Virus record (IMG/VR): IMGVR_UViG_3300034109_000901
Location: 1 to 20,386 of that record
Direction: 5' to 3' (one strand)
Origin: a virus
Length of the DNA: 20,386 nucleotides
Shown here one piece after another: positions 1 through 6,270 of this stretch (within the stretch, counting starts at the first letter, position 1; every line of letters starts with the position of its first letter). A program made the translations under genes and the position numbers. The notes under the pieces were generated by a model, which was not told the origin of the DNA, did no database searches, and saw only the letters and a program-made list of their open reading frames with translations.

Positions 1-90
1 GAGTTAAAAAATCTTTATGATCTTTTAACATATTACTATACTCTTAATATTTCTGAGCAAGTTAAAATGGTGGCGATAGATAATGAGTAA
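1..90 (+). CDS. C-terminal end of an unidentified protein (partial)
   Basis: The frame beginning at base 1 is open to a TAA at 88-90 and gives the last 29 residues of a protein that starts outside the window. The tail is rich in Leu, Tyr and Asn and ends in Asp-Asn-Glu. It is too short to assign a family. The stop overlaps the next start in the string ATGAGTAA, the translational-coupling arrangement seen again at 243-250, which supports this being a genuine gene end. Confidence 0.6.
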   Translation, partial: ELKNLYDLLTYYYTLNISEQVKMVAIDNE

Positions 91-250
91 TTGGCCAAGA
101 AGTGAAGACGACCATATGGAAATTGGAGACACTGGATGGGTTGCTATTAGTGAAGGTATATGGAGAAATGTATATACTGGACATTTTTTTGATGAATTAG
201 GAAAAGAATATGATTCTGAATGGAATCTAATTGAGGACAATGATGAGTAA
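83..250 (+). CDS. Small acidic hypothetical protein, 55 aa
   Basis: An ATG at 83 inside the stop of the preceding gene opens a 55-residue frame ending at TAA 248-250. The protein is acidic and Trp/Tyr-rich, with a central stretch around residues 16-46 reading GDTGWVAISEGIW, then VYTGHFFDELGKEYD, then an acidic tail ending NDE. A GGTGG upstream can act as a weak ribosome binding site. It overlaps both neighbours by eight bases, and the same stretch on the other strand holds only an out-of-phase shadow frame. I do not recognise the family. The tight coupling to the nuclease gene downstream suggests a small early-operon accessory protein, but no function can be read from it. Confidence 0.6.
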   Translation: MSNWPRSEDDHMEIGDTGWVAISEGIWRNVYTGHFFDELGKEYDSEWNLIEDNDE

Positions 251-1034
251 TGTCGCAATTATTAGAAATGAAGATGTAACACCATTTGAATCTTTATATA
301 TAAAAGATTTTTCATATTCTAGAATAGATACATATTCTTCATGTAGGGCAAAATATTTCTATACATATATTTTGAAAAAGCCTAGAGTCTTTAGCCCTGC
401 GGCAACTCTCGGAAATATAGTTCACGATACTCTAGAAAATTGCATAGATAACGGTGAGCAGTTAGACTATAGGAAACTAAAAACTGAATACATTAATCAA
501 ATTCCAAAGTGGGATCCAGATAAACTAATTCCTAGAGAGTTAGTCGATGCCGGGCATACAATGCTAGATGACTTTTTTGATGATCATTCAGAAAAATCTT
601 TCAATACCTATTATAAAGAAATGCCGTTTAGCTTCATTATTGGCTCGTATAGAATAAATGGTTTTATTGACAGAGTAGATATTGAAAATGAAACAATTAG
701 AATTGTAGATTATAAAACTTCTAAATATGAACTTTCGCAAAAAGCCGTTCCTCAGAATCTTCAATTAGGGATTTACGCATTAGCGCTTTCAAATATTTTT
801 CCTGATAAAGAAATATACGCAGAGTTACACTATCTTAGATCTGGAAAAAAGAAAGGTCATCTCTTTTCTAAAGAAGATTTAGAGAATGTAAAACTAAAAA
901 TATTAGATATATGTAATACAATTATCAATGACAAGATGTTTAAACATACTTCTAATACAAGACTATGTTCGTTTTGCGATCATGCAGCTTCTGGCAGTTG
1001 TCCAGTTGGAGTTTATAGGAATAATAAGAGATAA
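243..1034 (+). CDS. RecB/Cas4-like PD-(D/E)XK exonuclease, 4-Cys type
   Basis: A 263-aa nuclease of the PD-(D/E)XK superfamily, closest in layout to the RecB C-terminal domain and Cas4-like phage exonucleases. Visible motifs in order: SYSRIDTYSSC at residues 24-34, GNIVH with His61, GFIDRVD at 140-146, DYKTS at 156-160 with the catalytic D-x-K, and a Q-x-x-x-Y motif at 174-178. C34 together with C242, C245 and C253 makes the four-cysteine set that binds an Fe-S cluster in Cas4/AddB-type enzymes. Such proteins resect DNA ends in recombination and replication. The ATG at 243 is chosen over the in-frame ATG at 240 and TTG at 231 because GAGG at 233-236 is better spaced from it and it repeats the ATGAGTAA coupling. 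A strong terminator follows directly. It is not a CRISPR Cas4: there is no array or cas1/cas2 here. Confidence 0.85.
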   Translation: MSNVAIIRNEDVTPFESLYIKDFSYSRIDTYSSCRAKYFYTYILKKPRVFSPAATLGNIVHDTLENCIDNGEQLDYRKLKTEYINQIPKWDPDKLIPRELVDAGHTMLDDFFDDHSEKSFNTYYKEMPFSFIIGSYRINGFIDRVDIENETIRIVDYKTSKYELSQKAVPQNLQLGIYALALSNIFPDKEIYAELHYLRSGKKKGHLFSKEDLENVKLKILDICNTIINDKMFKHTSNTRLCSFCDHAASGSCPVGVYRNNKR

Positions 1035-1073
1035 CTAAAAAGGCTGGGAGGCGAACCCCCCAGCCTTTTTAGT
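1034..1073. terminator. Bidirectional rho-independent terminator
   Basis: A perfect 15-bp inverted repeat: the arm 1034-1048 (ACTAAAAAGGCTGGG) pairs with 1059-1073 around a 10-base loop. The GC-rich core is flanked by A5 on one side and T5 on the other, so it can terminate from either direction. That fits its position between the plus-strand nuclease gene, whose stop it abuts, and the convergent minus-strand gene ending at 1091. Confidence 0.93.
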
Positions 1074-1090
1074 TTAACTTTAAATGTTTA

Positions 1091-1261
1091 TCAGAAATCT
1101 GAAGGATTAGCGCTCGCATCTTCAGCAAAGTTATATCCGTCAAACTCAGTAACAACTTTAACAGCGTTATCATGTGAGTAACCAAGATCCATCAGATCAT
1201 CAATGATCTGCTCATTGATTTGCTGGAGAGCACCATTGACGATTGAAGTTAGAGTGATCAT
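1091..1261 (-). CDS. Small acidic protein with UBA-like helical pattern, 56 aa
   Basis: This is the only credible minus-strand gene in the window. It starts at an ATG (complement of 1259-1261) and ends with TGA then TAA (complement of 1088-1093). An AAAGG at 1274-1278 lies 12 bases upstream, a rather long but usable spacing. The 56-residue product begins MITLTSIVNGALQQI and contains a segment reading LMDLGYSHDNAVKVV, followed by Asp-Gly-Tyr-Asn and an Ala/Asp-rich tail. The pattern helix, Leu-Gly-Tyr loop, helix ending in hydrophobics, Asn-containing loop, third helix resembles UBA-like three-helix bundles, but in so short a protein this is only a fold guess. It converges on the terminator at 1034-1073 and diverges from the promoter near 1308. 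It may be a small regulatory or host-interaction protein. Confidence 0.75.
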   Translation of the reverse strand: MITLTSIVNGALQQINEQIIDDLMDLGYSHDNAVKVVTEFDGYNFAEDASANPSDF

Positions 1262-1283
1262 TTTATTTTATTACCTTTCGGAA

Positions 1284-1313
1284 TTGAATTATTTAATTTG
1301 AATGTTGTATAAT
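1284..1313 (+). promoter_or_regulatory. Predicted sigma-70-type promoter
   Basis: A perfect -10 hexamer TATAAT lies at 1308-1313, with a partial -35 TTGAAT (four of six consensus bases) at 1284-1289, 18 bases apart. It sits in the only divergent intergenic gap, about 30 bases before the gene at 1347, so it probably drives the operon running from 1347 to at least 5380. An ATG overlapping the -10 at 1302 is in frame with that gene but is not a likely start. Confidence 0.65.
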
Positions 1314-1346
1314 GGCTGTAATCCATCACGACATAAAGGATATCTC

Positions 1347-1913
1347 ATGGATCTAGAAGTTGTCAAGCCAGAAGTATTTTTTCTAGAAAAATCTTCTTTT
1401 AAAAAACATCCTAATTTGAATAACATTAGAAATAAGCAAATTGATAACACCCTTATTGAAAATGATGGTGTCACTTCAAGGAAAAGTGGTAACGCCTTTC
1501 AGTTTACAAAAACTGGTTTCAGGAAAGACATTGAAATGAACGTTAGGTCAAGTTGGGAAGCAAACTTTGTAAGAGTTTTGAATATCTACAAAATTCAATT
1601 TGAGTTTGAACCTACTGTGTTTTCTTTCCCAATTAAAAGGGGAACGAAAGGTTATACTCCAGATTTTTTCTTAACAAGAAATAATGAATGGATTGAAGTT
1701 AAGGGATATTTGGATGATAAGAGTAAAATTAAACTTAAAAGATTTAAAAGATATTATCCAGAAGAATTTGAAAAGTTTACCTGCGTGATCAGTAGATATA
1801 ACAATGATGGCAAAAGATTCATGGCAGATATTGAAGTTCCACAAGTAATCTTTTATGAAGATATAAGAGATTATTATAGTGAATATATTCTAAATTGGGA
1901 AGGCAAACGCTAA
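1347..1913 (+). CDS. PD-(D/E)XK endonuclease, T7 endonuclease I-like
   Basis: A 188-aa nuclease. The core reads RSSWEANF with Glu71, then YTPDFFL at 103-109 with Asp106, then WIEVKGY at 115-121 with the E-x-K pair E117/K119. That E...PD...ExK order and spacing match T7 endonuclease I, which resolves branched DNA such as Holliday junctions; other small phage nucleases share the fold. The lysine-rich stretch after the active site could contact DNA. The ATG at 1347 is preferred to the one at 1302 because AAAGGA at 1335-1340 lies six bases upstream and the earlier ATG overlaps the promoter -10. It is the first gene after the predicted promoter, followed by the sigma-like gene. The role is probably recombination-intermediate resolution or genome trimming before packaging; a homing-type nuclease is less likely. 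Confidence 0.75.
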   Translation: MDLEVVKPEVFFLEKSSFKKHPNLNNIRNKQIDNTLIENDGVTSRKSGNAFQFTKTGFRKDIEMNVRSSWEANFVRVLNIYKIQFEFEPTVFSFPIKRGTKGYTPDFFLTRNNEWIEVKGYLDDKSKIKLKRFKRYYPEEFEKFTCVISRYNNDGKRFMADIEVPQVIFYEDIRDYYSEYILNWEGKR

Positions 1914-1914
1914 T

Positions 1915-2760
1915 ATGGCTAGTTATAAAGAGCAGTACTATTCTCTGCCTGAACAAGAAATGCAGGAACTTATCGCTAAAGCAAAAACTGGTTCTGCAAA
2001 ACATCAATCTGAATTATTAAAAGTATTCAATAACTTTTTAACAAAGTATATTACCTTACTTTATCATGGCAAGTATAATTTACAGGATTACGATATTCGA
2101 AGATTTGTTTCCCTATTCATAAAAGATGCAGGTACACGATTCTCTCTTATGAAAAATAATATTAATAATACTACATTGAAAAATGTACAAGAATGCATGA
2201 GAGGAATCCACTATATGTCCCGAAGGTATTGTGATGAGGAAGATATTAGACAAACCGTTTATATGACCTTCTTCCAATGCATTGCTAGATATGAAAGAAA
2301 GGGACCAATTCCATTTAGTGGATTTTTGTATAGCTATTTCTTTTACCTACTTAAAAAGAATGTAGATGTATTTTTAATAGATCAACTTGGTAGAAAAACT
2401 TTTCCACTATTAGATGACGAGTCCTCAAGTGAGGATGAAGAAAATGCAACAGTTATAGGTTTTAAAGCAGATCCTGTCGAATACAGCATAGAACAAATGC
2501 TTGCATCTGATAAAATAGATGAGTTCTGGATATTGGGAGAAAGAACCAGCCCACCCTTTGATAAACTCACCATTCAAGAAAGACAACTTATAAAATGGAG
2601 ATACGTTGATGGTCAGAGATCTAGTGAGTTATCGAATAAGATTAATGAACATCCGAATACGATTAGAGAGCATTTGGCTAAAATAAAATTAAAGATCAGA
2701 GATTTAGTTATTGAGTTAGAATTGGATGAGTTTTCAACACTCGTAACAATGGAGAAGTGA
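1915..2760 (+). CDS. Divergent RNA polymerase sigma factor
   Basis: A 281-aa protein with the layout of a compact sigma-70-family factor. Residues 100-150 (CDEEDIRQTVYMTFFQ, then PFSGFLYSYFFYLL) resemble region 2, which binds core polymerase and the -10 element. A strongly acidic linker at 167-176 (DDESSSEDEE) follows. Residues 217-265 form a region-4-like helix-turn-helix (LTIQERQLIKWRYVDGQ, then SELSNKINEHPNTIREHL). Phages use such factors (T4 gp55 and actinophage sigma-like proteins are examples) to steer host polymerase to later genes. The start is two bases after the preceding stop, with GGAAGG upstream; the gene shares bases with the next gene. The acidic linker and diverged region 2 are unusual. 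It could be an ECF-type factor or a sigma-like activator; which promoters it reads cannot be told from the window. Confidence 0.75.
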   Translation: MASYKEQYYSLPEQEMQELIAKAKTGSAKHQSELLKVFNNFLTKYITLLYHGKYNLQDYDIRRFVSLFIKDAGTRFSLMKNNINNTTLKNVQECMRGIHYMSRRYCDEEDIRQTVYMTFFQCIARYERKGPIPFSGFLYSYFFYLLKKNVDVFLIDQLGRKTFPLLDDESSSEDEENATVIGFKADPVEYSIEQMLASDKIDEFWILGERTSPPFDKLTIQERQLIKWRYVDGQRSSELSNKINEHPNTIREHLAKIKLKIRDLVIELELDEFSTLVTMEK

Positions 2761-3278
2761 TGCTGGATAAAGATATAATTGAAGATTTACAGAACGCTCT
2801 AAATAACTTTTTAGGGCCACAGTTAAGAGAAGTCATCAATGCATACAGTGATACTGCTAATGTTAGTAAATACTTTGTGGAAATACCCGAAGTTGATACA
2901 GTAGATTTGGGATTTGAAAATATTGCTTCATTAGTTGCTAGAACATCAAACGTATATGGAAGAGCAGCTAGATTCGCTGGGATAGCGAGAGCGCAATATA
3001 AGATTTTTGAAGGAAATTATAAAAGAGTTTACAAAGCTAATCGTGTCGGAAAAAACGAAGCCCAAAGAGAAGCTTCAGCAATGGAAGCTGCAGAGACTGA
3101 GCACGCAGCTCTGACTACATGTAGTGCTATTGTAGACTTAGCCGAATCTATTGAGACTTCTGCAAGAATTGCCTCAGAGTCAGCAAGAAAACTGATGGAC
3201 AAAGTGCAGGCAATGCAGATAGCTTCATTTAGAGAAGATAAGGGTTCTTATTTAGAATCTGATTTTAGTACATATTAA
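2760..3278 (+). CDS. Helical protein, possible UvsY-like recombination mediator
   Basis: A 172-aa, almost entirely helical protein. ATG at 2760 overlaps the sigma gene's TGA; GGAG just upstream supports it over the in-frame GTG at 2757. The N-terminal third reads LQNALNNFLGPQLREV. The middle is rich in Ala, Arg and Lys (RAARFAGIARAQYKIF, then KNEAQREASAMEAAE), and the C-terminal helix carries ARKLMDKVQAMQIASFRE followed by Asp-Lys-Gly. T4 UvsY, which loads the UvsX recombinase on ssDNA, has a comparable plan: a basic helical middle and a final helix ending in a short Met/Arg/Phe-rich segment and Gly. The likeness is of pattern only. The setting, among two nucleases and RNase H, is compatible with that role. 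A coiled-coil structural or scaffold-like protein is an alternative. Confidence 0.45.
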   Translation: MLDKDIIEDLQNALNNFLGPQLREVINAYSDTANVSKYFVEIPEVDTVDLGFENIASLVARTSNVYGRAARFAGIARAQYKIFEGNYKRVYKANRVGKNEAQREASAMEAAETEHAALTTCSAIVDLAESIETSARIASESARKLMDKVQAMQIASFREDKGSYLESDFSTY

Positions 3279-3287
3279 GGGGTATCG

Positions 3288-3497
3288 ATGTTCATGGGTC
3301 ATTATAAGGCAGTAAATTCTTCTACTGAATTTTATTCAGAGTTTAGATCTACTATTGATTTTCCAACTCAGGTTGTTTATAATAATGAAAGATTTTTATT
3401 ATATAAAACAATTCAAGTCACATCTAAAAAGCAGCAGGAGAGAATTTTTACTTCGGCTAAAAATTTGAATATTAGTTACAACGTTGAAATTGATTAA
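3288..3497 (+). CDS. Small hypothetical protein, 69 aa
   Basis: A 69-residue frame whose ATG at 3288 follows a good AAGGGG ribosome binding site; an ATG at 3294 (Met3) is a possible alternative. The product mixes beta-type and charged segments, including TIDFPTQVVYNNERFLLYKT and a Lys/Gln-rich stretch near residues 46-52. No signal peptide, membrane segment or catalytic motif is visible. It sits nine bases after its upstream neighbour and two bases before the RNase H gene, so it belongs to the same operon. I do not recognise the family. Confidence 0.75.
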   Translation: MFMGHYKAVNSSTEFYSEFRSTIDFPTQVVYNNERFLLYKTIQVTSKKQQERIFTSAKNLNISYNVEID

Positions 3498-3499
3498 TT

Positions 3500-3931
3500 A
3501 TGAATATCGAAGTTTTTTGTGACGGAGCATCTAGAGGTCAAGGTCAGAAGAAAATTGGCGAAGCAGCGTGTGCTGTCGTCGTCTATAAAAATAGAAAAAA
3601 GGTAGCACAGTTTGCTAGAGGTTTAGGTAAAAGAAATAATAATGAAGCAGAGTATGAAGCTGTGATTGCTGGTTTATTAATTTGTTCAATGGCAGATTTA
3701 TTAGATCCAATTATATATACAGATTCTGCTTTAGTGGCTAATCAAATAAATGGTAAGTGGAAGTGTAAAAAAGATAATTTAATTCCGCTTCTAATGACTG
3801 TTGAAGAAATAAGAGAAGAGTATAATTTTAGAGTGGTCCAAGTTCCTAGGGCTTTTGTTTGGGAGCCAGATTCTTTGGCTAATACTTTTCTTGATGGTTT
3901 ACAATTAAGAAGAGATGATTTAGATATATGA
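3500..3931 (+). CDS. rnhA: Ribonuclease HI
   Basis: A 143-aa RNase H of the HI fold, which cuts the RNA strand of RNA-DNA hybrids; in phages it removes lagging-strand primers. The acidic catalytic set is visible: D8 in FCDGASRG, E51 in NNNEAEYEA, D75 in IYTDSALV, and a last acidic position at D124 in WEPDSLAN. The segment NQINGKWKCK matches the substrate-contacting region after the third acid. The length is typical of single-domain enzymes. ATG at 3500 is two bases after the previous stop. Its end overlaps an ATG at 3928, but the next gene probably starts at 3943. The lack of the usual His near the last Asp suggests a plant or viral-like HI subgroup; the activity call itself is firm. Confidence 0.88.
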   Translation: MNIEVFCDGASRGQGQKKIGEAACAVVVYKNRKKVAQFARGLGKRNNNEAEYEAVIAGLLICSMADLLDPIIYTDSALVANQINGKWKCKKDNLIPLLMTVEEIREEYNFRVVQVPRAFVWEPDSLANTFLDGLQLRRDDLDI

Positions 3932-3942
3932 TTGGAGATAGA

Positions 3943-4728
3943 ATGAATCAACCAATAATAATTGGACTCTCAGGACTCGCTGGTGCTGGGAAAACTTCAG
4001 TTGCTGATTGGATAGTCCCACAAGGGTCTATGTTTAGTGCAGATACAGATATAGTTTGGAATCATATCTTTTTTGCTCTTCCACTTTATGAACTTGCATC
4101 AATCAAGAAAACAATTAGTGGGATTAATGAAAAGAAGAGAAAACTCTTTGCGATACATGAAGTCTTGTACGACATTTACGGAAGATCTTCTATTGGTAGG
4201 ATTCCAGAGTATCAAGATTTTGTTGAACTAGTTTCAACTATTGAGTCTTTACCAATCAATCAAGATGGTAAACCAAGATCATTTTTACAGAAGGCTGGTG
4301 ATCTCTGTAGAAACTTTAATCCAGATTGTTTTGCTGAATGGGGGATTAATAGATCAAAAGATTTATATAGATCATATATTAGCTCATTAAAGCAAAGTGA
4401 TGTAGATACTGATGCGCAAGTAGATATCAAACCTTATGCAGTTATTATTTCTGATGTACGCTTCTACAATGAGGCTCTAGCTATTAAGTCGCATCCTCAT
4501 GGTATCCTTATTAATTTTGATGCAACTGAAGAAACCAGAAATAAAAGACTGTTGGACAGAGATGGATTTTTAATGTCCAGTGAACAAAAGGCGCATAAAT
4601 CAGAGAATGAAATGGACCTTGTTAAAAGTCTTTGTGATATAATTATAGATACCAATGATATGACTGTTGAAGAGCAGGCAAATAGTACAATTAACTTCAT
4701 TAAAGGAATGGTGTATGCCAAAAATTAA
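3943..4728 (+). CDS. P-loop (deoxy)nucleoside monophosphate kinase-like protein
   Basis: A 261-aa P-loop protein. The Walker A sequence GLAGAGKTS occupies residues 11-19, right at the N-terminus after a hydrophobic beta strand. A later ISDVRFYNEA segment, a DATEETRNKRL helix and HKSENEMD resemble the base- and phosphate-contacting parts of phage dNMP kinases of the T4 gp1 type, which turn dNMPs into dNDPs. An insert at about residues 45-150 makes it longer than a minimal nucleotide kinase. ATG at 3943 is preferred over 3928 because GGAG at 3934-3937 is correctly placed for it, leaving an 11-base gap after RNase H. The call rests on motif and context; another P-loop kinase substrate is possible. 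Confidence 0.72.
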   Translation: MNQPIIIGLSGLAGAGKTSVADWIVPQGSMFSADTDIVWNHIFFALPLYELASIKKTISGINEKKRKLFAIHEVLYDIYGRSSIGRIPEYQDFVELVSTIESLPINQDGKPRSFLQKAGDLCRNFNPDCFAEWGINRSKDLYRSYISSLKQSDVDTDAQVDIKPYAVIISDVRFYNEALAIKSHPHGILINFDATEETRNKRLLDRDGFLMSSEQKAHKSENEMDLVKSLCDIIIDTNDMTVEEQANSTINFIKGMVYAKN

Positions 4729-5035
4729 TACAGATGCCCAACAGGAAGAAAACGGTCAGCCACTAGCAGATACTGTTAAGAATGCAATTTCTTCAATTGC
4801 TATTACGACAAGTCCAGTTTTTATTTGTGGGGTAAATAGAAAAGTAAATATTGGTGACTTTGAAAATATTGATATATATGCCGGTATAGCTCTTCCAATC
4901 CCTGATGCCTCACTAGACGATCTAGATAACCTATCAGCTATGGTTGAAAAGGCGGCTATATATGGGTTCGGATTAACTTCGAAAGAAACAGGTGAAAGAT
5001 ATGCTGTAATTAAAGATGCACAGTCCAATAGGTAA
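4715..5035 (+). CDS. Hypothetical protein, 106 aa
   Basis: ATG at 4715 lies inside the end of the kinase gene (14-base overlap) and is preceded by AAAGGA at 4702-4707, seven bases away. A TTG-initiated extension from 4667 is therefore unlikely. The 106-residue product has a polar N-terminus, then a beta-rich core (NRKVNIGDFENIDIYAG) and a helix with LDDLDNLSAMVEKAA, and ends in a charged tail. The Asn-x-Gly-Asp/Asn-Phe/Tyr-Glu pattern followed by alternating hydrophobics recurs in small phage proteins near replication genes as I recall them, but I cannot name a function. It is the last gene of the metabolism block before the lysine-rich proteins. Confidence 0.75.
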   Translation: MPKINTDAQQEENGQPLADTVKNAISSIAITTSPVFICGVNRKVNIGDFENIDIYAGIALPIPDASLDDLDNLSAMVEKAAIYGFGLTSKETGERYAVIKDAQSNR

Positions 5036-5071
5036 TTTTTAATAAACAGTAACAACAAATAAGAAGGTATC

Positions 5072-5380
5072 ATGCAAAACATCAAAGCCAAGTTTTTAAA
5101 TTTAAAAACATCTATTTATTCAAAATTTATACGTTTACAAAATCCAGAAATATTTAAATCAGATAATGATGACGAAAAAAATATTGAAGTAATACTGGAA
5201 AATACAGCAATCGATATTGCAGATGATCCAGTAATTGAAACTACTGATGAGCAGATTGAAGAAAAGACTGTTTCTAAATTGGATGAAAATAGTGTCGATA
5301 TAAAAAAGAATAATCCTATTCCAAAAAAGAAAAGTTCAAAACCACCTACTAAAAAACCAATCGCTAAAAAAAACGTGTAA
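5072..5380 (+). CDS. Hypothetical protein with acidic middle and Lys/Pro-rich tail, 102 aa
   Basis: A 102-aa protein with three compositional parts: a basic aromatic N-terminus (residues 1-30), an acidic middle (about 31-75), and a Lys/Pro tail (IPKKKSSKPPTKKPIAKK) at about 82-100. No hydrophobic segment is long enough for a membrane span and most of the chain looks disordered. AAGAAGG just before the ATG is the ribosome binding site, after a 36-base gap. A terminator follows the stop, so this closes the upstream transcription unit. The tail resembles nucleic-acid-binding tails and histone-like tails, but no specific family is recognised. Confidence 0.7.
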   Translation: MQNIKAKFLNLKTSIYSKFIRLQNPEIFKSDNDDEKNIEVILENTAIDIADDPVIETTDEQIEEKTVSKLDENSVDIKKNNPIPKKKSSKPPTKKPIAKKNV

Positions 5381-5397
5381 AACTATAAAATATATAG

Positions 5398-5436
5398 TAG
5401 AAAAGAGGTTCCAAAAATGGGCCTCTTTTCTATTTT
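5398..5436 (+). terminator. Rho-independent terminator
   Basis: The 11-bp arm 5398-5408 (TAGAAAAGAGG) pairs perfectly with 5422-5432 around a 13-base loop, followed by TTTTC. It follows the 5072-5380 gene by 18 bases. A short inverted repeat ACTATA/TATAGT lies just upstream at 5382-5398. An ATG at 5417 lies in the loop and is thus an unlikely start for the next gene. Confidence 0.85.
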
Positions 5437-5476
5437 CTGTTACTATTTATTTAAACTGTATGAAAGGGTTTATATT

Positions 5477-5602
5477 ATGGATGGCAAGAGTTTAGGTATG
5501 AAAACTTCGTCAGAAAATAATCATTATAAGTTACTGAAAGATTCAGTAATGAAAGTTCAAGATTTTAAAAAGCAGAATCCTCCTATTAAAAAGAAGAGCT
5601 GA
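5477..5602 (+). CDS. Small basic protein, 41 aa
   Basis: The start at ATG 5477 is preferred because AAAGGG at 5463-5468 lies eight bases upstream. An in-frame ATG at 5417 sits in the terminator loop and would add 20 odd hydrophobic residues. The product is 41 residues, basic, ending in PPIKKKS. It opens the run of small lysine-rich genes and shares its stop with the next start (TGATG). With so short a chain, function cannot be assigned; good ribosome binding site placement and coupling are the main support. Confidence 0.6.
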   Translation: MDGKSLGMKTSSENNHYKLLKDSVMKVQDFKKQNPPIKKKS

Positions 5603-5757
5603 TGGCTTTTAAAAAAAAGATATATATTAGTGGGCCTAGAATGGGGACTAATAATCAAAAGTCTGTGACTGATAAATCTTTAAAATTTATTTCTACTAGA
5701 AAACGAGACAATAATGGCAGAAAAAAAGGATCCAAGGTTAGCTCGCGCAGGAGTTAG
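5602..5757 (+). CDS. Small basic protein, 51 aa, overlapping the next gene
   Basis: ATG at 5602 overlaps the previous TGA, and the frame runs to TAG at 5755-5757, 44 bases into the gene at 5714. The 51-residue product starts MAFKKKIYISGPRMG and ends in a dense Arg/Lys/Ser tail (RKKGSKVSSRR). AGAAGAG just upstream is a weak ribosome binding site. The long overlap is unusual here, where overlaps are otherwise 1-14 bases. Part of the tail could be chance reading of the neighbour's start. Kept because coupling and composition match the rest of the cluster. Confidence 0.45.
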   Translation: MAFKKKIYISGPRMGTNNQKSVTDKSLKFISTRKRDNNGRKKGSKVSSRRS

Positions 5758-6001
5758 TGGTTATAATAAGCCAAAAAAAACACCTTCACATCCAACTAAA
5801 TCTCATGTTGTAGTCGCTAAAGTTGGCGCAAAAGTTAAGACTATTAGATTTGGTCAACAGGGCGTCGTAGGTGCTGGTGATAGCCCTAAATCTGCTAAAG
5901 ATAAAGCTAGAAAGAAGAGCTATTATGCTAGACATAATGCTCAGGATCCTAATCCAAGTAAGTTATCTGCTAGATATTGGTCGAATAAGGTTAAGTGGTG
6001 A
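5714..6001 (+). CDS. Conserved-looking basic phage protein, 95 aa
   Basis: A 95-aa, strongly basic protein with distinct N- and C-terminal blocks: MAEKKDPRLARAGVSGYNKP at the start, a PTKSHVVVAK strand-like segment and IRFGQQGV in the middle, and SARYWSNKVKW at the end. I recall small proteins of this pattern (KARHN-type helix then a YW...KVKW end) from many environmental phages and plasmids, usually with no assigned function. The middle could form a small beta sheet while both ends contact nucleic acid. It precedes the holin-like gene by six bases. Confidence 0.8.
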   Translation: MAEKKDPRLARAGVSGYNKPKKTPSHPTKSHVVVAKVGAKVKTIRFGQQGVVGAGDSPKSAKDKARKKSYYARHNAQDPNPSKLSARYWSNKVKW

Positions 6002-6007
6002 TTCGCA

Positions 6008-6268
6008 GTGGAAGCGATCATTGTTGCCGTAATTGCTGCAGTTGGAACTGTCCTTGCAGGTCTCGTTCAAAAAAGTCGTAGAGAGAATAAAAACGATCAT
6101 AATACCGTTGCGGAAATGATCATTGATGTCAAAGATCAAATTATTAATTTACATCATAAGATAGATCATGTAGATAATCAAGTTGATAAAGTTGAAGTTC
6201 AAATGCAGGATCATATGATGTGGCATTATCGTAAATCTAATCAATTTAAGAAAAAAGAGGAGGTGTAA
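6008..6268 (+). CDS. Holin-like membrane protein with coiled-coil tail, 86 aa
   Basis: Reading from GTG at 6008, the first 19 residues form one hydrophobic segment (EAIIVAVIAAVGTVLAGLV), followed by a positive stop (QKSRRENK) and then a long amphipathic helix with heptad-like hydrophobics (IIDVKDQIINLHHKIDHV). This resembles one-span phage holins and holin-associated proteins with an N-out membrane anchor, which permeabilise the inner membrane for the endolysin. The endolysin lies 0.8 kb downstream on the same strand. The ribosome binding site is poor (AAGTGGTG, distant), so expression may depend on upstream translation. It could instead be a membrane-anchored spanin or adhesion-accessory protein. 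No signal-peptide cleavage site is evident. Confidence 0.6.
   Translation: MEAIIVAVIAAVGTVLAGLVQKSRRENKNDHNTVAEMIIDVKDQIINLHHKIDHVDNQVDKVEVQMQDHMMWHYRKSNQFKKKEEV
6257..6265 (+). promoter_or_regulatory. Near-perfect Shine-Dalgarno sequence
   Basis: GAGGAGGTG at 6257-6265 is the strongest ribosome binding site in the window, five bases before the ATG at 6271. It lies wholly inside the last codons of the holin-like gene, whose Glu-Glu-Val end it encodes. It supports the 37-aa gene being real and highly translated. Confidence 0.85.
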
Positions 6269-6270
6269 TT

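Noticed and set aside
25-258. 77-aa minus-strand frame
   Set aside because: It lies opposite the coupled 55-aa gene, has no ribosome binding site and low-complexity Ser/Ile/His composition; treated as a shadow.
243-1034. Nuclease as part of a CRISPR-Cas adaptation module
   Set aside because: No cas1, cas2 or array is nearby; Cas4-like nucleases are common as lone phage recombination genes.
1302-1346. N-terminal extension of the junction-type nuclease from ATG 1302
   Set aside because: This ATG overlaps the predicted -10 element and has no ribosome binding site; ATG 1347 is well placed behind AAAGGA.
5417-5476. Hydrophobic N-terminal extension of the 41-aa protein
   Set aside because: Its ATG falls in the loop of a terminator and the residues are explained by the hairpin's T-rich arm.
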